Part shown: positions 53,997 to 62,684 of the stretch, in pieces | Layout: the number at the start of each line of letters is the position of its first letter | Position numbering within the stretch: position 1 is the stretch's first letter | Assembly: GCF_022808865.1 (NCBI RefSeq) | Contig: NZ_JAKZLB010000005.1 | Location: 62,001-126,000, forward strand | From: Geothrix oryzisoli | Lineage (GTDB): Bacteria; Acidobacteriota; Holophagae; Holophagales; Holophagaceae | Direction of reading: 5' to 3' | DNA: 64,000 nt | Position numbers and translations under genes: made by a program | Notes under the pieces: generated by a model | Told to the model about the DNA's origin: nothing | Databases searched by the model: none | Seen by the model: the letters and a program-made list of their open reading frames with translations, nothing else

Positions 53997-55313
53997 TTAT
54001 TCCAGCCGGGCCTGCCGCTCGCCGTCGCGCCAGCGCAGGCGCAGGGCCGCTCCGGCGGGCTGTGCCATCGCCGTGGTGACGGGGCGTCCCTCGGCATCCA
54101 GGGCCAGGACGAAGCCCCGCTGGAGCGGGCCGGTGGGATCCAGTCCCCGCAGCCGTTCCCCAAGGACCGCCAGGCGCTGATCCCGCTGCTGAAGCCCCCG
54201 CAGGACCGCCGGGGCCAGGGCACGCTGGGCTGCGTACACCCGCGGCAGGTCCGCCTCCCCGGCGGCGCGTCCGGCGGCCTGGTTCAGGCGCTGCCGCAGC
54301 AGGGCCAGCCGCCCGCCGGCGGCATCGAGGCCGCGGCTGGGGTGGGCCAAGGCCAGGCGCTGGCCCAGGGCGGCCAGGCGCGCTCCGGTCGTGGCCAGCG
54401 GTTCCGTCCGCTGGAGGCCGTGATCCGTCAGCAGGTTGAGCGTGGTCTCCAGGCCCCGCAGGCGCCAGGCGGCCTTCGCAGCCAGCGCCTCGGTCCGCCG
54501 CCGCAGGTCGGCACCCAGGGCCACGCGGTCCGGGGTGGCCAGCTCCGCAGCCTGGCTGGGGGTGGCGGCGCGGCGGTCCGCGGCCAGGTCCACCAGCGTC
54601 GTGTCGATCTCGTGGCCCACCCCGGTGATGATGGGGATGCGGCACTCGGCCACGGCCCGCACGAGCTCCGGATCGTTGAAGGCCCAGAGATCCTCCAGGC
54701 TGCCGCCGCCCCGCACCAGCAGCAGGGCCTCGCAGCCCCAGTAGGGATCCTGGAGCTCCTGGATCGCCAGCAGCGTTTCCGGCACGCAGCGTTCGCCCTG
54801 GGCCGCCGCCGGGGCGATGAGCAGGTCGATACCCGGGGCGCGGCGGGCCGTCACCTCCAGCACATCGCGCAGGGCCGCGCCGCCCAGGGCCGCCACGATG
54901 CCGAGCTTCTGCGGGAAGCGGGGCAGGGGGCGCTTGGGCCGGTCGAAGAGGCCCTGGGCGCGCAGGTCCGCCTCGAGCGCCCGCAGCCGCGCCTGCAGGT
55001 CGCCCACGCCCGCGGGCTCGCAGTGCGTCACGGCCAGCGTGATCGTCCCGCCCGCCACGTAGAGGTTGAGGCTGCCCTTCAGCACCACCCGCTGCCCGTC
55101 CGCCGGCTTGTGCTGGAGGAACCGCTGCTGCCCCGCCCACACCGCACAGGAGAGGGCCGCGCCCTCCTCCTTCAGCGTGAAGTACCAGTGCCTGCCCGAG
55201 CCCCGGAAGTTCGACACCTCCCCCACCACGCACACCGCCGCGAACGGCGGCTCCAGCCGGGCCTTCACCTGCTCCAGCAGGCGCTTGACGGAGAGAGGGG
55301 CCGCTTCACTCAT
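53997..55313 (-). CDS. xseA: Exodeoxyribonuclease VII large subunit
   Basis: 438 residues from ATG 55313. An N-terminal OB-fold (VGEVSNFRGSGRHWYFTLKEEGA) and the catalytic domain with LLVRGGGSLEDLWAFNDPELVRA and TGVGHEIDTTLVDL are clear. It degrades single-stranded DNA with XseB, whose gene is not in this window. The start overlaps the stop of the upstream membrane-barrel gene (ATGA). The 84 bp to the histidine kinase hold no recognised element. Confidence 0.95.
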   Translation of the reverse strand: MSEAAPLSVKRLLEQVKARLEPPFAAVCVVGEVSNFRGSGRHWYFTLKEEGAALSCAVWAGQQRFLQHKPADGQRVVLKGSLNLYVAGGTITLAVTHCEPAGVGDLQARLRALEADLRAQGLFDRPKRPLPRFPQKLGIVAALGGAALRDVLEVTARRAPGIDLLIAPAAAQGERCVPETLLAIQELQDPYWGCEALLLVRGGGSLEDLWAFNDPELVRAVAECRIPIITGVGHEIDTTLVDLAADRRAATPSQAAELATPDRVALGADLRRRTEALAAKAAWRLRGLETTLNLLTDHGLQRTEPLATTGARLAALGQRLALAHPSRGLDAAGGRLALLRQRLNQAAGRAAGEADLPRVYAAQRALAPAVLRGLQQRDQRLAVLGERLRGLDPTGPLQRGFVLALDAEGRPVTTAMAQPAGAALRLRWRDGERQARLE

Positions 55314-56101
55314 GGCTTGCGGAAGCGTCCCAGGCCCACCGTGAGTCCCGCAAAGACGGTGTACCGGGGGGCCCCTCGGGTCAGCCCCACATCCACGCCC
55401 GCATCCAGCACCAGCCGCTTCGAGACCTTGTAGGCCAGGGCCCAAAGGTTGGAGGCGATGCGCGCATTCACCGGGGTTGCCTGGAGGGCGTACAGTTCGC
55501 CGGTGATGGACCAGGCGTCGCTGAGGTTGCGGGTGATGGAGACGGTGCCTGCGGTCTGGGTGGCGCGGCCCCCTCCCGCGTCAGGCGTGAGCCCGATCCA
55601 GGACTCCAGCAGGTTCACATCGATGTGGTAGGACCCCGCATCCCGACTGAACAGCAGGGTGAGCGTGTCGATCGGGGCGCCATTGCCGAGGCCCTGCGCC
55701 GTCGAGGCCGTGGGGAAGGTGTGGGCCACCTGGATGGCCTGGTCCATGCCGAACAGGCCATCGTGGAGGTAGCACCACTGCACAGCCAGGTTGAAGTCAC
55801 CCAGACCCGAGGCTGGAGGTGCGCCCGCGGGTTCGAGGCGCAGGTAGCCCGGACAGGCGAGGCGAAGCTCCAGATCCTTCGCCAGGCCCAGTTTCAGGAG
55901 GGTGGGTGTTCCGAAGCTGGGGCCGTCCTCGCGGAAGGCACTCCGCTGGAGACCCCATTCCAGCTCCGCGACGCCCGGTTGGGTGGTGAGGGCCGGATTG
56001 GCGAAGGTCGGCCGGTTGGGATTCACCTCGATGGGCGGTTCATCGGCCCGCAGAAAGCCGGAAAGCACGAGACAGAGGGCCAATGGGATGCGCATGGCCA
56101 T
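55310..56101 (-). CDS. Outer-membrane beta-barrel (MetA-pathway/transporter-type) protein
   Basis: 263 residues. A signal peptide (IPLALCLVLSGFLRA) is followed by alternating beta strands ending in the aromatic-rich VFAGLTVGLGRF, typical of outer-membrane barrels. The NPNRPTFANPALTTQPGVAELEWG opening matches the phenol-degradation/transporter-like outer-membrane family. Function unknown. ATG 56095 is an alternative start. It overlaps xseA by 4 nt, so the two are probably co-transcribed. Confidence 0.72.
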   Translation of the reverse strand: MAMRIPLALCLVLSGFLRADEPPIEVNPNRPTFANPALTTQPGVAELEWGLQRSAFREDGPSFGTPTLLKLGLAKDLELRLACPGYLRLEPAGAPPASGLGDFNLAVQWCYLHDGLFGMDQAIQVAHTFPTASTAQGLGNGAPIDTLTLLFSRDAGSYHIDVNLLESWIGLTPDAGGGRATQTAGTVSITRNLSDAWSITGELYALQATPVNARIASNLWALAYKVSKRLVLDAGVDVGLTRGAPRYTVFAGLTVGLGRFRKP

Positions 56102-56118
56102 TCAGGCTAGCGGATCTG

Positions 56119-56132
56119 GGCCGGGCCCGGCC
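56119..56132. repeat. 14-bp perfect palindrome in a divergent promoter region
   Basis: GGCCGGGCCCGGCC lies in the 119-bp gap between the divergent barrel and Tricorn genes. It could be an operator, but GC-only palindromes are also expected by chance in this genome. A -10-like TACAAT lies at 56178-56183. Confidence 0.35.
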
Positions 56133-56220
56133 ATGGGGCTTGGGGTATTTGATGGCATCGGCTGTTCTACCTCGTATTACAATGGCGGCACTTTCCATCC
56201 TTACCAACGAGGTGGTTCCC

Positions 56221-59200
56221 ATGCCTGGACGCGCCCTTCTCCTCCGTTGTCTGGTCCTCGCGCTCGTCTGCACCGGCGGCGCGCAGGCCCAGACGAAACT
56301 GCTCCGCTTCCCGGATATCCAAGGGGACAAGGTGGTGTTCACCTACGGAGGCGACCTGTGGACCGCCGCCAGCACGGGCGGTTCGGCCACCCGCCTGACG
56401 GCCCATCCGGGCCTGGAGCTGTTCGCGAAGTTCAGTCCCGATGGGAAGTGGATCGCCTTCACGGGCCAATACGACGGTGACGAGCAGGTCTATGTCATTC
56501 CCAGCGGCGGCGGTATTCCGCGGCAGCTGACCTACGATCCTGCGGCGGGCCCGCTGCCGCCCCGGGGCGGCTACGACCACCAGGTGGTGGGCTGGACGCC
56601 CGATGGGTCCAGCGTGCTGTTCCGCGCGGGAAGCGACGCCGACGGTGTGCTGAGCCGCTCGGCCCTCTACACCGTGAGCCTGAAGGGCGGGCTGCCCACG
56701 AAACTGCCCATGCCCACGGCCGGGCCCGGTTCCTTCTCGCCGGATGGCAAGCGGCTCGCCTATGCGCCCATGTTCCGCGACTTCCGCCACTGGAAGCGGT
56801 ACCAGGGCGGCTGGGCCCAGGACCTCTATGTCTTCGACCTGGCCACGAAGCAGCAGAAGAAGATCGCTGCGAGCCCCCGCACCGAGCGCGATCCCATGTG
56901 GATCGGGGACAAGGTGTACTTCGCGTCGGATCGCGACGGCAAGCTGAACCTCTACGCGGTGGACCCCGCCACGGATGCCGTGAAACAGCTCACCTTCCAG
57001 AAGACCTGGGACGTGCGCTGGCCCTCCAGCGATCACCGGTCCCGCATCGTCTATGAGCTGAATGGCGAGCTGCGCGTGATGAACATCCAGGACGGCAGCG
57101 ACCAGGCCATCTCCATCACCGTCCCCACGGATGGCGGGGCTTCGCGGCCCTCGCGCATCAGCGTCGAGCGCAACATCGAGGGCTTCGCGCTGTCGCCCAA
57201 GGGTGAGCGCGCCCTCTTCGTGGCCCGGGGGGACGTGTTCACCGTGCCCATCGAGAAGGGTCCCGCGCGCAACCTCACGAACAGCTCCGGCGCCCACGAC
57301 CGGCACGCCCGCTGGTCGCCGGACGGCAGGAAGGTGGCCTTCATCTCCGACATGAGTGGCGAAGACCAGGTCTACCTCGTGGCCCAGGATGGCAAGGGGA
57401 AGGCCGAAGCGCTGACCTCCGGCCTGGTGGGGCAGCTGAACGCGCCGCTCTGGGCGCCCGGCGGCAAGCACCTGGCCTTCACGGACAAGGACGGCGTCGT
57501 CTACGTCCTCGGCGTGGCCGATCGCAGGCTCGTGAAAGCGGCCAAGGATCCCCTCGCCCGGGTGGGTGACCTGGCCTGGTCACCGGACGGCCAGTTCCTG
57601 GCCTTCTCACTCTCCAACCTGAACGGCACCCGCAGTCTCCACATCTGGGGCCTGGCGGACCAGCAGCTGCACCGGCTGACGGGCGACCTGTTCCCCGTCA
57701 CCGAGCCCGCCTGGGACCCCGAGGGCAAGTACCTCTATGCCCTCAGCCGCCGGGACTATGCGCCGCAGATCAGTGACCTGGAGTTCGACTACGCCGGCAA
57801 CCGCAACACGGACGTGGTGGCCTACGCCCTGCGGAAGGACGTGGCCCATCCCTTCCCGCCGGAAAGCGACGAGGTGGGCGTGGCGTCTGAGAAGAAGGAG
57901 GAGGGGCCGAGGAAGGAGGACGGCGAGAAGAAGCCGGAGGCCAAGGGCCCTGTGGCCGTGCGCATCGACTTCGATGGCTTCGAGCAGCGCGGCGTGCGCG
58001 TCCCCGTGCCAGCCGACAACCTGAGCGGCCTGGAGGCGGTGAAGGGCTTCCTCCTCTACAGCAAGTCCGAGCCCTTCGTGTACGGCGAAGCCAACGGCCG
58101 TCGCCCGGGCGGGGGCGGCCTCTGGATCTTCGACCTGAAGAAGCGCCAGGAGAGCGAGCTGATGGCGGGCGTGCAGGGCTGGGTGCTGAGCCAGGACGGG
58201 AACAAGATCCTAGCCCGCGCCGGCCAGGGCCCTGCGGCGTCGTTCCAGCTCATCGACGCCAAGCCCAAGGCCACGGAGAAGAAGACCGTCTCCACGAAGG
58301 ACCTCTATGTGGACCGCATCCCCGCCGAGGAATGGCGCGAGGTCTACGACGAGACCTGGCGGCGCTTCCGCGACTTCTTCTACGTGAAGAACATGCACGG
58401 CTACGACTGGAAGGCCCTGCGGGAACAGTACCGCCCCTGGCTGCAGTACGTCACGCACCGCTCGGACCTGACCTACGTCCTGACCGAGCTCATCTCCGAG
58501 CTGAACATCGGCCACACCTACACTGAAGGCGGCGACCAGTTCCTGCCCGAGCGCGCCCGGGTGGGCCTGCCCGGCGCCCGCTTCGAGCTGGATGCCGCCG
58601 CGGGCCGCTACCGCCTGGCCCACATCTACCGGGGCCACAACGAGGAACCCAAGTACCGCAGTCCCCTGACGGAGGTGGGCGTGGATGCCCGCGAGGGTGA
58701 CTACATCCTGGCCATCGATGGCGTGGAGTTGAAGGCGGACGACAGCCCCTACCGCCTGCTGCGCAACAAGACGTTCACGGTGACGCTCACCCTGAACACC
58801 AAGCCCAGCTTCGAGGGGGCCCGGCAGGTCAGCTACCAGCCCATCCAGAGCGAGGCCAGCCTGCGCTACCTGGACTTCGTGCTGCGCTCGAAGGAGACCG
58901 TGGACAAGCTCAGCGGCGGGAAGGTGGGCTACCTCCACATTCCCGACATGGGGGCGCCCGGCCTGTACGAGTTCATCAAGTGGTACTACCCGCAGATCCG
59001 CAAGGAGGGGCTGATCGTGGATGTCCGCGCCAACGGCGGCGGCAACATCAGCCAGATGATCATCGAGCGCCTCAGCAAGAAGCTGCTGGGCACGCGCTTC
59101 GGCTTCGGCAGCGACGAACCGACCACCTATCCCTCCACGGTGTTCCACGGCTCCATGGTGGCGCTCACCAGCGAGACGAGCGCCAGCGACGGCGACATCT

Positions 59201-59523
59201 TCCCCTATCACTTCCGGTTCGCGGGCCTCGGCCCCCTCATCGGCAAGCGGACCTGGGGCGGCGTCGTGGGCGGTGGCAACACGCCGCTGATCGACGGCGG
59301 CAGCGTCTTCGTCCCGCGCTCGGGCACCAACGCGCCCACGGGCGAATGGATCATCGAAGGCGAGGGCGTGACGCCTGACATCGAGGTGGAGAACGACCCC
59401 GTTTCGATGCTGGCGGGCCATGATCGCCAGCTGGAGCGGGGCGTGCAGGAGGTGCTGAAGCGCATGGCCGAGAAACCCATGCACCTGCCCAAGCGGCCAG
59501 CGGATCCCGTGAAAACCAAATAG
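56221..59523 (+). CDS. Exported Tricorn protease homologue
   Basis: 1100 residues from ATG 56221. A signal peptide (RALLLRCLVLALVCTGGAQA) sends it to the periplasm, unlike the archaeal cytosolic enzyme. Two beta-propellers (about 25-350 and 360-600) with WSPDG/FSPDG blades are followed by a charged Lys/Glu linker near 560-585, a C1 helical domain with an NIGHTY His, a PDZ domain (about 810-890) and the S41-type catalytic domain. The nucleophile Ser-Asp lies in SETSASDGD. The family trims oligopeptides and forms large assemblies. It is followed by the lactate permease region, with no obvious link. Confidence 0.93.
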   Translation: MPGRALLLRCLVLALVCTGGAQAQTKLLRFPDIQGDKVVFTYGGDLWTAASTGGSATRLTAHPGLELFAKFSPDGKWIAFTGQYDGDEQVYVIPSGGGIPRQLTYDPAAGPLPPRGGYDHQVVGWTPDGSSVLFRAGSDADGVLSRSALYTVSLKGGLPTKLPMPTAGPGSFSPDGKRLAYAPMFRDFRHWKRYQGGWAQDLYVFDLATKQQKKIAASPRTERDPMWIGDKVYFASDRDGKLNLYAVDPATDAVKQLTFQKTWDVRWPSSDHRSRIVYELNGELRVMNIQDGSDQAISITVPTDGGASRPSRISVERNIEGFALSPKGERALFVARGDVFTVPIEKGPARNLTNSSGAHDRHARWSPDGRKVAFISDMSGEDQVYLVAQDGKGKAEALTSGLVGQLNAPLWAPGGKHLAFTDKDGVVYVLGVADRRLVKAAKDPLARVGDLAWSPDGQFLAFSLSNLNGTRSLHIWGLADQQLHRLTGDLFPVTEPAWDPEGKYLYALSRRDYAPQISDLEFDYAGNRNTDVVAYALRKDVAHPFPPESDEVGVASEKKEEGPRKEDGEKKPEAKGPVAVRIDFDGFEQRGVRVPVPADNLSGLEAVKGFLLYSKSEPFVYGEANGRRPGGGGLWIFDLKKRQESELMAGVQGWVLSQDGNKILARAGQGPAASFQLIDAKPKATEKKTVSTKDLYVDRIPAEEWREVYDETWRRFRDFFYVKNMHGYDWKALREQYRPWLQYVTHRSDLTYVLTELISELNIGHTYTEGGDQFLPERARVGLPGARFELDAAAGRYRLAHIYRGHNEEPKYRSPLTEVGVDAREGDYILAIDGVELKADDSPYRLLRNKTFTVTLTLNTKPSFEGARQVSYQPIQSEASLRYLDFVLRSKETVDKLSGGKVGYLHIPDMGAPGLYEFIKWYYPQIRKEGLIVDVRANGGGNISQMIIERLSKKLLGTRFGFGSDEPTTYPSTVFHGSMVALTSETSASDGDIFPYHFRFAGLGPLIGKRTWGGVVGGGNTPLIDGGSVFVPRSGTNAPTGEWIIEGEGVTPDIEVENDPVSMLAGHDRQLERGVQEVLKRMAEKPMHLPKRPADPVKTK

Positions 59524-59527
59524 GTCT

Positions 59528-59542
59528 GGTGGTCTAACCACC
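59528..59542. promoter_or_regulatory. GntR/FadR-type operator, distal site
   Basis: GGTGGT-CTA-ACCACC is a perfect 6-3-6 palindrome with core TGGTctaACCA (59530-59540). It matches the TNGTNNNACNA consensus of FadR-subfamily GntR regulators such as LldR and PdhR. It lies 4 bp after the Tricorn stop. Confidence 0.5.
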
Positions 59543-59583
59543 CCAGGCAATACCGGTAAAATCCACACCACAAGTCATACATG

Positions 59584-59616
59584 CATGGGCCGGAATCCAT
59601 CTGATTCCGGCCCATG
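59584..59616. promoter_or_regulatory. 14-bp hairpin between the two operators
   Basis: Arms 59584-59597 and 59603-59616 pair perfectly with a 5-nt loop. No T run follows on the plus strand, so it is not a standard terminator for Tricorn; a leader structure is possible. Confidence 0.5.
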
Positions 59617-59637
59617 TGCTTGGAAAACGCTTTTGGC

Positions 59638-59666
59638 TTGGTGGTCAGACCATCGCGCGGTACTGT
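59638..59666 (+). promoter_or_regulatory. lctP promoter with GntR-type operator in its spacer
   Basis: TTGGTG (59638-59643) and TACTGT (59661-59666) are 17 bp apart. The spacer contains the palindrome TGGTC-A-GACCA (59642-59652), a second TGGT-N3-ACCA site. Binding there would block RNA polymerase. The centres of the two operators are 112 bp apart, close to a whole number of turns. Confidence 0.5.
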
Positions 59667-59691
59667 TCTGCAACCGATTCGGAGGTCGACA

Positions 59692-61317
59692 ATGTTATTG
59701 AGCATCCTTGCAGCCACGCTGCCCCTCATCGTTCTGCTCATCGGCATCCCGCTGCTGATGAAACCCGCCGCGAAGGTGGCGCCCGTCGCCCTGCTGGTGA
59801 CCGTGCTCGCGGCCGTCCTCGTGTTCCACTTCCCGGCCAAGGTGACGCTGCTGGCGGCCTTCCAGGGCGGGCTCACGGGCATCTTCCCGATCATGTACAT
59901 CCCCTTCGGCGCGCTGGTGGTCTACAACGTGCTGAAAGCCACCGGCTGGATGGACAAGATGCAGGGTGCCATGGCGAACCTCACCGTGGACCGCCGCGCC
60001 CAGGCCCTGCTCATCGCCTTCGGCTTCGGCGCCTTCCTCGAGGGCATCTGCGGCTTCGGCGCCCCGGTGGCCATTCCCGCCAGCATCCTCATCGGCCTGG
60101 GCTACAACCCGATGATGGCCGCGCTGGTGTGCCTGGTGGCCAACACGGGCCCGGTGCCCTTCGGTTCCCTCGCCATCCCCACGGTGACCCTGGCCAAGAC
60201 CACGGGCCTGGACGTGATGAAGCTCTCCCAGATGACGGGCCGCTTCATGGCGCCCCTGGCGCTGATCATGGCCTTCGCCACGGTCTATGCCATGTCCAAG
60301 TCCAAGGGGCTGAAGGGCGCCCTGGGCACGATCCTGGTGTCGGGCCTCAGCTTCGCCATCACCGAGTTCCTCGTTTCCAACTTCATCGGCGCGGACCTCA
60401 CCTCGGTGCTGGCGGGCCTGGTCTGTCTCGTGGCCACCGCCATCTACCTGAACTTCCAGAAGCACGCCCAGCCCTGGCTCTTCGAGGGCGAGGCCCCGGC
60501 CACCGAGGAGCGGCGCGAGTTCCATGCGAAGGAGCTGTTCCTCTCCTGGCTGCCCTACCTGCTGCTGGCGGTGCTCGTCATCGCCGTGAACCTACCCAGC
60601 ACCAAGCCGCTCTTCAACGGTAGCGCCCCGGGCTGGAAGTGGGTGCTCCTCAAGGCCCAGATCTACAACCCCGGCAAGCTCTACGCATTCACCTGGCTCC
60701 AGAGCCCCGGCACCATCATGCTCATCGCCGGCCTCATCGCCTTCCCCTTCATGGGCATCAGCTACGGCGTGATGGGCGAGCAGTTCGGCAAGACCTTCAA
60801 GCAGATGATCCCGTCGTTCATCGCGGTGGCCAGCATCCTCGCCATCGCCGAAGTGATGAACATGGCCCTGCCCATCATCGACCCCAAGACCAAGCTGGCC
60901 GTGGTGGGCGACCTCGCCACCAAGCAGATCTCCATGGTGGCCACCATGGCCAACGGCATCGTGGCCCTGGTGAGCAAGCACGTCTATCCGTTCCTGAGCC
61001 CGCTCTTCGGCACCCTGGGCGTGTTCCTCACCGGCAGCAACACCTCGGCCAATGCCCTCTTCGGGAACCTGCAGAAGCTCACCGCCCAGGGCATGGGCCT
61101 GTCCGACATCCTCATGGCATCGGCCGGCAGCGCGGGCGCTTCCGCGGGCAAGATGATCTCGCCCCAGAGCATCGTCATCGCCGCCACCGCCGTGGGCCTG
61201 GCCGGCAAGGAGGGCCTGATCATGCGACAGACGATCAAGTACACGATCCCCTACGTGATCCTGCTGGGCCTCATGGTCTTCGGCTTCGCGTTCCTGTTCC
61301 CGGGACTCGTTCCCTGA
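59692..61317 (+). CDS. lctP: LctP-type lactate/glycolate permease
   Basis: 541 residues, about 13 helices. LctP-family signatures are GICGFGAPVAIPASILIGLGY, NTGPVPFGSLAIP and LTGSNTSANALFGNLQ. It imports L- or D-lactate or glycolate with protons. The following glycerate kinase and malate synthase genes favour glycolate as one substrate, but this is an inference. The ATG at 59692 has GGAGG 6 nt upstream. A strong terminator follows its stop. Confidence 0.93.
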   Translation: MLLSILAATLPLIVLLIGIPLLMKPAAKVAPVALLVTVLAAVLVFHFPAKVTLLAAFQGGLTGIFPIMYIPFGALVVYNVLKATGWMDKMQGAMANLTVDRRAQALLIAFGFGAFLEGICGFGAPVAIPASILIGLGYNPMMAALVCLVANTGPVPFGSLAIPTVTLAKTTGLDVMKLSQMTGRFMAPLALIMAFATVYAMSKSKGLKGALGTILVSGLSFAITEFLVSNFIGADLTSVLAGLVCLVATAIYLNFQKHAQPWLFEGEAPATEERREFHAKELFLSWLPYLLLAVLVIAVNLPSTKPLFNGSAPGWKWVLLKAQIYNPGKLYAFTWLQSPGTIMLIAGLIAFPFMGISYGVMGEQFGKTFKQMIPSFIAVASILAIAEVMNMALPIIDPKTKLAVVGDLATKQISMVATMANGIVALVSKHVYPFLSPLFGTLGVFLTGSNTSANALFGNLQKLTAQGMGLSDILMASAGSAGASAGKMISPQSIVIAATAVGLAGKEGLIMRQTIKYTIPYVILLGLMVFGFAFLFPGLVP

Positions 61318-61332
61318 CCTGCTGATCGACAG

Positions 61333-61368
61333 CCGCCAAGACGCGTGAGCGTCTTGGCGGTAGTTTTA
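61333..61368 (+). terminator. Rho-independent terminator after lctP
   Basis: A perfect 12-bp stem (61333-61344 with 61349-61360) with loop GTGA and tail TAGTTTTATC. It is only 28 bp before the next start codon, so the glycerate kinase gene must rely on read-through or a promoter overlapping it. Confidence 0.9.
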
Positions 61369-61395
61369 TCTCTGACTGACATCGAGGTGGGTTCC

Positions 61396-62541
61396 ATGCG
61401 CATCATCGTGGCTCCGGATTCCTACAAGGGCAGTGTGTCGGCCCTGGGCGTGGCGGAAGCCATGGAACGCGGCATCCACGCCGTGTTCCCGGCCGCGGAA
61501 GTGCTCAAAGTGCCCATCGCCGATGGTGGTGAGGGCACGGTCGAGGCGCTGGTGGCCGCCACGGGCGGACGCCTCATGCACTCGGACGTCCGCGGCCCCC
61601 TGGGCGAGCCCGTGCGGGCCCACTGGGGCCTCTCCGGCGACGGCGCCACTGCCTTCCTGGAGATGGCCTCGGCCTCGGGCCTGCCCCTGGTGCCCAAGGA
61701 CCGTCGCGATCCCCGCATCACCAGCACCTTCGGCACGGGCGAACTGATGAAGGCGGCCCTCGATGCCGGCCTGAGCAAGCTCGTCATCGGCATCGGCGGC
61801 AGCGCCACCAACGATGGCGGCACGGGCATGGCCCGGGCCCTGGGCGCACGCTTCCTCGATGCCGAGGGCCGGGACCTGCCCGAGGGCGGTGCGGCCCTGG
61901 CCCGGGTGGCCCACATCGACCTCTCGGGCCTGGATCCCCGGCTGGCCCAGGCCAGCATCCTGGTGGCCTGCGACGTGGACAACCCCCTGTGCGGGCCCCG
62001 CGGCGCCTCCGCCGTCTACGGCCCGCAGAAGGGCGCCACCCCGGGGATGGTCCAGGAACTGGATGCGGCCCTGGGCGTCTTCGCGGGCGTGGCGAAGGCC
62101 GCCACGGGCCGCGACATCGCCCTGCTGCCGGGCGCCGGCGCCGCCGGCGGCCTCGGCGCGGGCCTGCTGTTCTTCACCCCCGCCAGCCTGCGGCCCGGTG
62201 TGGCCATCGTGCTGGAGACCACGGGCTTCGAAGCCCTGGTGCAGGGCGCGGACCTGGTCATCACCGGCGAGGGCCGCACGGACTTCCAGACGGCCATGGG
62301 CAAGGCGCCCGTGGGTGTGGCGGCCGTGGCCAAGCGCCATGGCGTGCCCGTGGTGTGCATTGCCGGCGGGCTGGGTGACGGCGCCGACGATGTCCTCGGC
62401 CACGGCATCGATGCGCTGGCCACCACCGTGCCCCAGCCCATGACCCTGGAAGCCTGCATGGGCCAGGGCGCCATCCTGGTGGAAGCCGCCGCCGCCAGGG
62501 CCTGCCGCCTGGTGAAGGTGGGCATGGCCCTGAGGCGGTGA
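61396..62541 (+). CDS. glxK: Glycerate kinase
   Basis: 381 residues, the family length. It opens IVAPDSYKGSVSA and has PIADGGEGTVEAL and GIGGSATNDGGTGMA, the hallmarks of the GlxK/GarK class I enzyme. It phosphorylates glycerate (usually to 2-phosphoglycerate), the last step of glyoxylate assimilation through tartronate semialdehyde. The ATG at 61396 has GAGG 8 nt upstream. The genes for glyoxylate carboligase and tartronate semialdehyde reductase are not visible. Confidence 0.94.
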   Translation: MRIIVAPDSYKGSVSALGVAEAMERGIHAVFPAAEVLKVPIADGGEGTVEALVAATGGRLMHSDVRGPLGEPVRAHWGLSGDGATAFLEMASASGLPLVPKDRRDPRITSTFGTGELMKAALDAGLSKLVIGIGGSATNDGGTGMARALGARFLDAEGRDLPEGGAALARVAHIDLSGLDPRLAQASILVACDVDNPLCGPRGASAVYGPQKGATPGMVQELDAALGVFAGVAKAATGRDIALLPGAGAAGGLGAGLLFFTPASLRPGVAIVLETTGFEALVQGADLVITGEGRTDFQTAMGKAPVGVAAVAKRHGVPVVCIAGGLGDGADDVLGHGIDALATTVPQPMTLEACMGQGAILVEAAAARACRLVKVGMALRR

Positions 62542-62548
62542 GCCTCGA

Positions 62549-62604
62549 TTGACACTCGGGGGCTTTGTGATTGACAAGCGATTGACACGAACACCCGGTT
62601 GACA
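62549..62604. repeat. Four TTGACA direct repeats upstream of malate synthase
   Basis: TTGACA begins at 62549, 62571, 62582 and 62599, three of them as GATTGACA. Spacings are 22, 11 and 17 bp, the first two near whole helical turns. No good -10 lies 16-18 bp after any copy, so they look more like a regulator binding array than tandem promoters. Confidence 0.6.
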
Positions 62605-62684
62605 AGCCCTCGACGGAGGGCCGCACCCCGCGATCCGCAAGAATGGATGCACCCGTCCATGCCGATTTCCCCAAGGGAGACACC

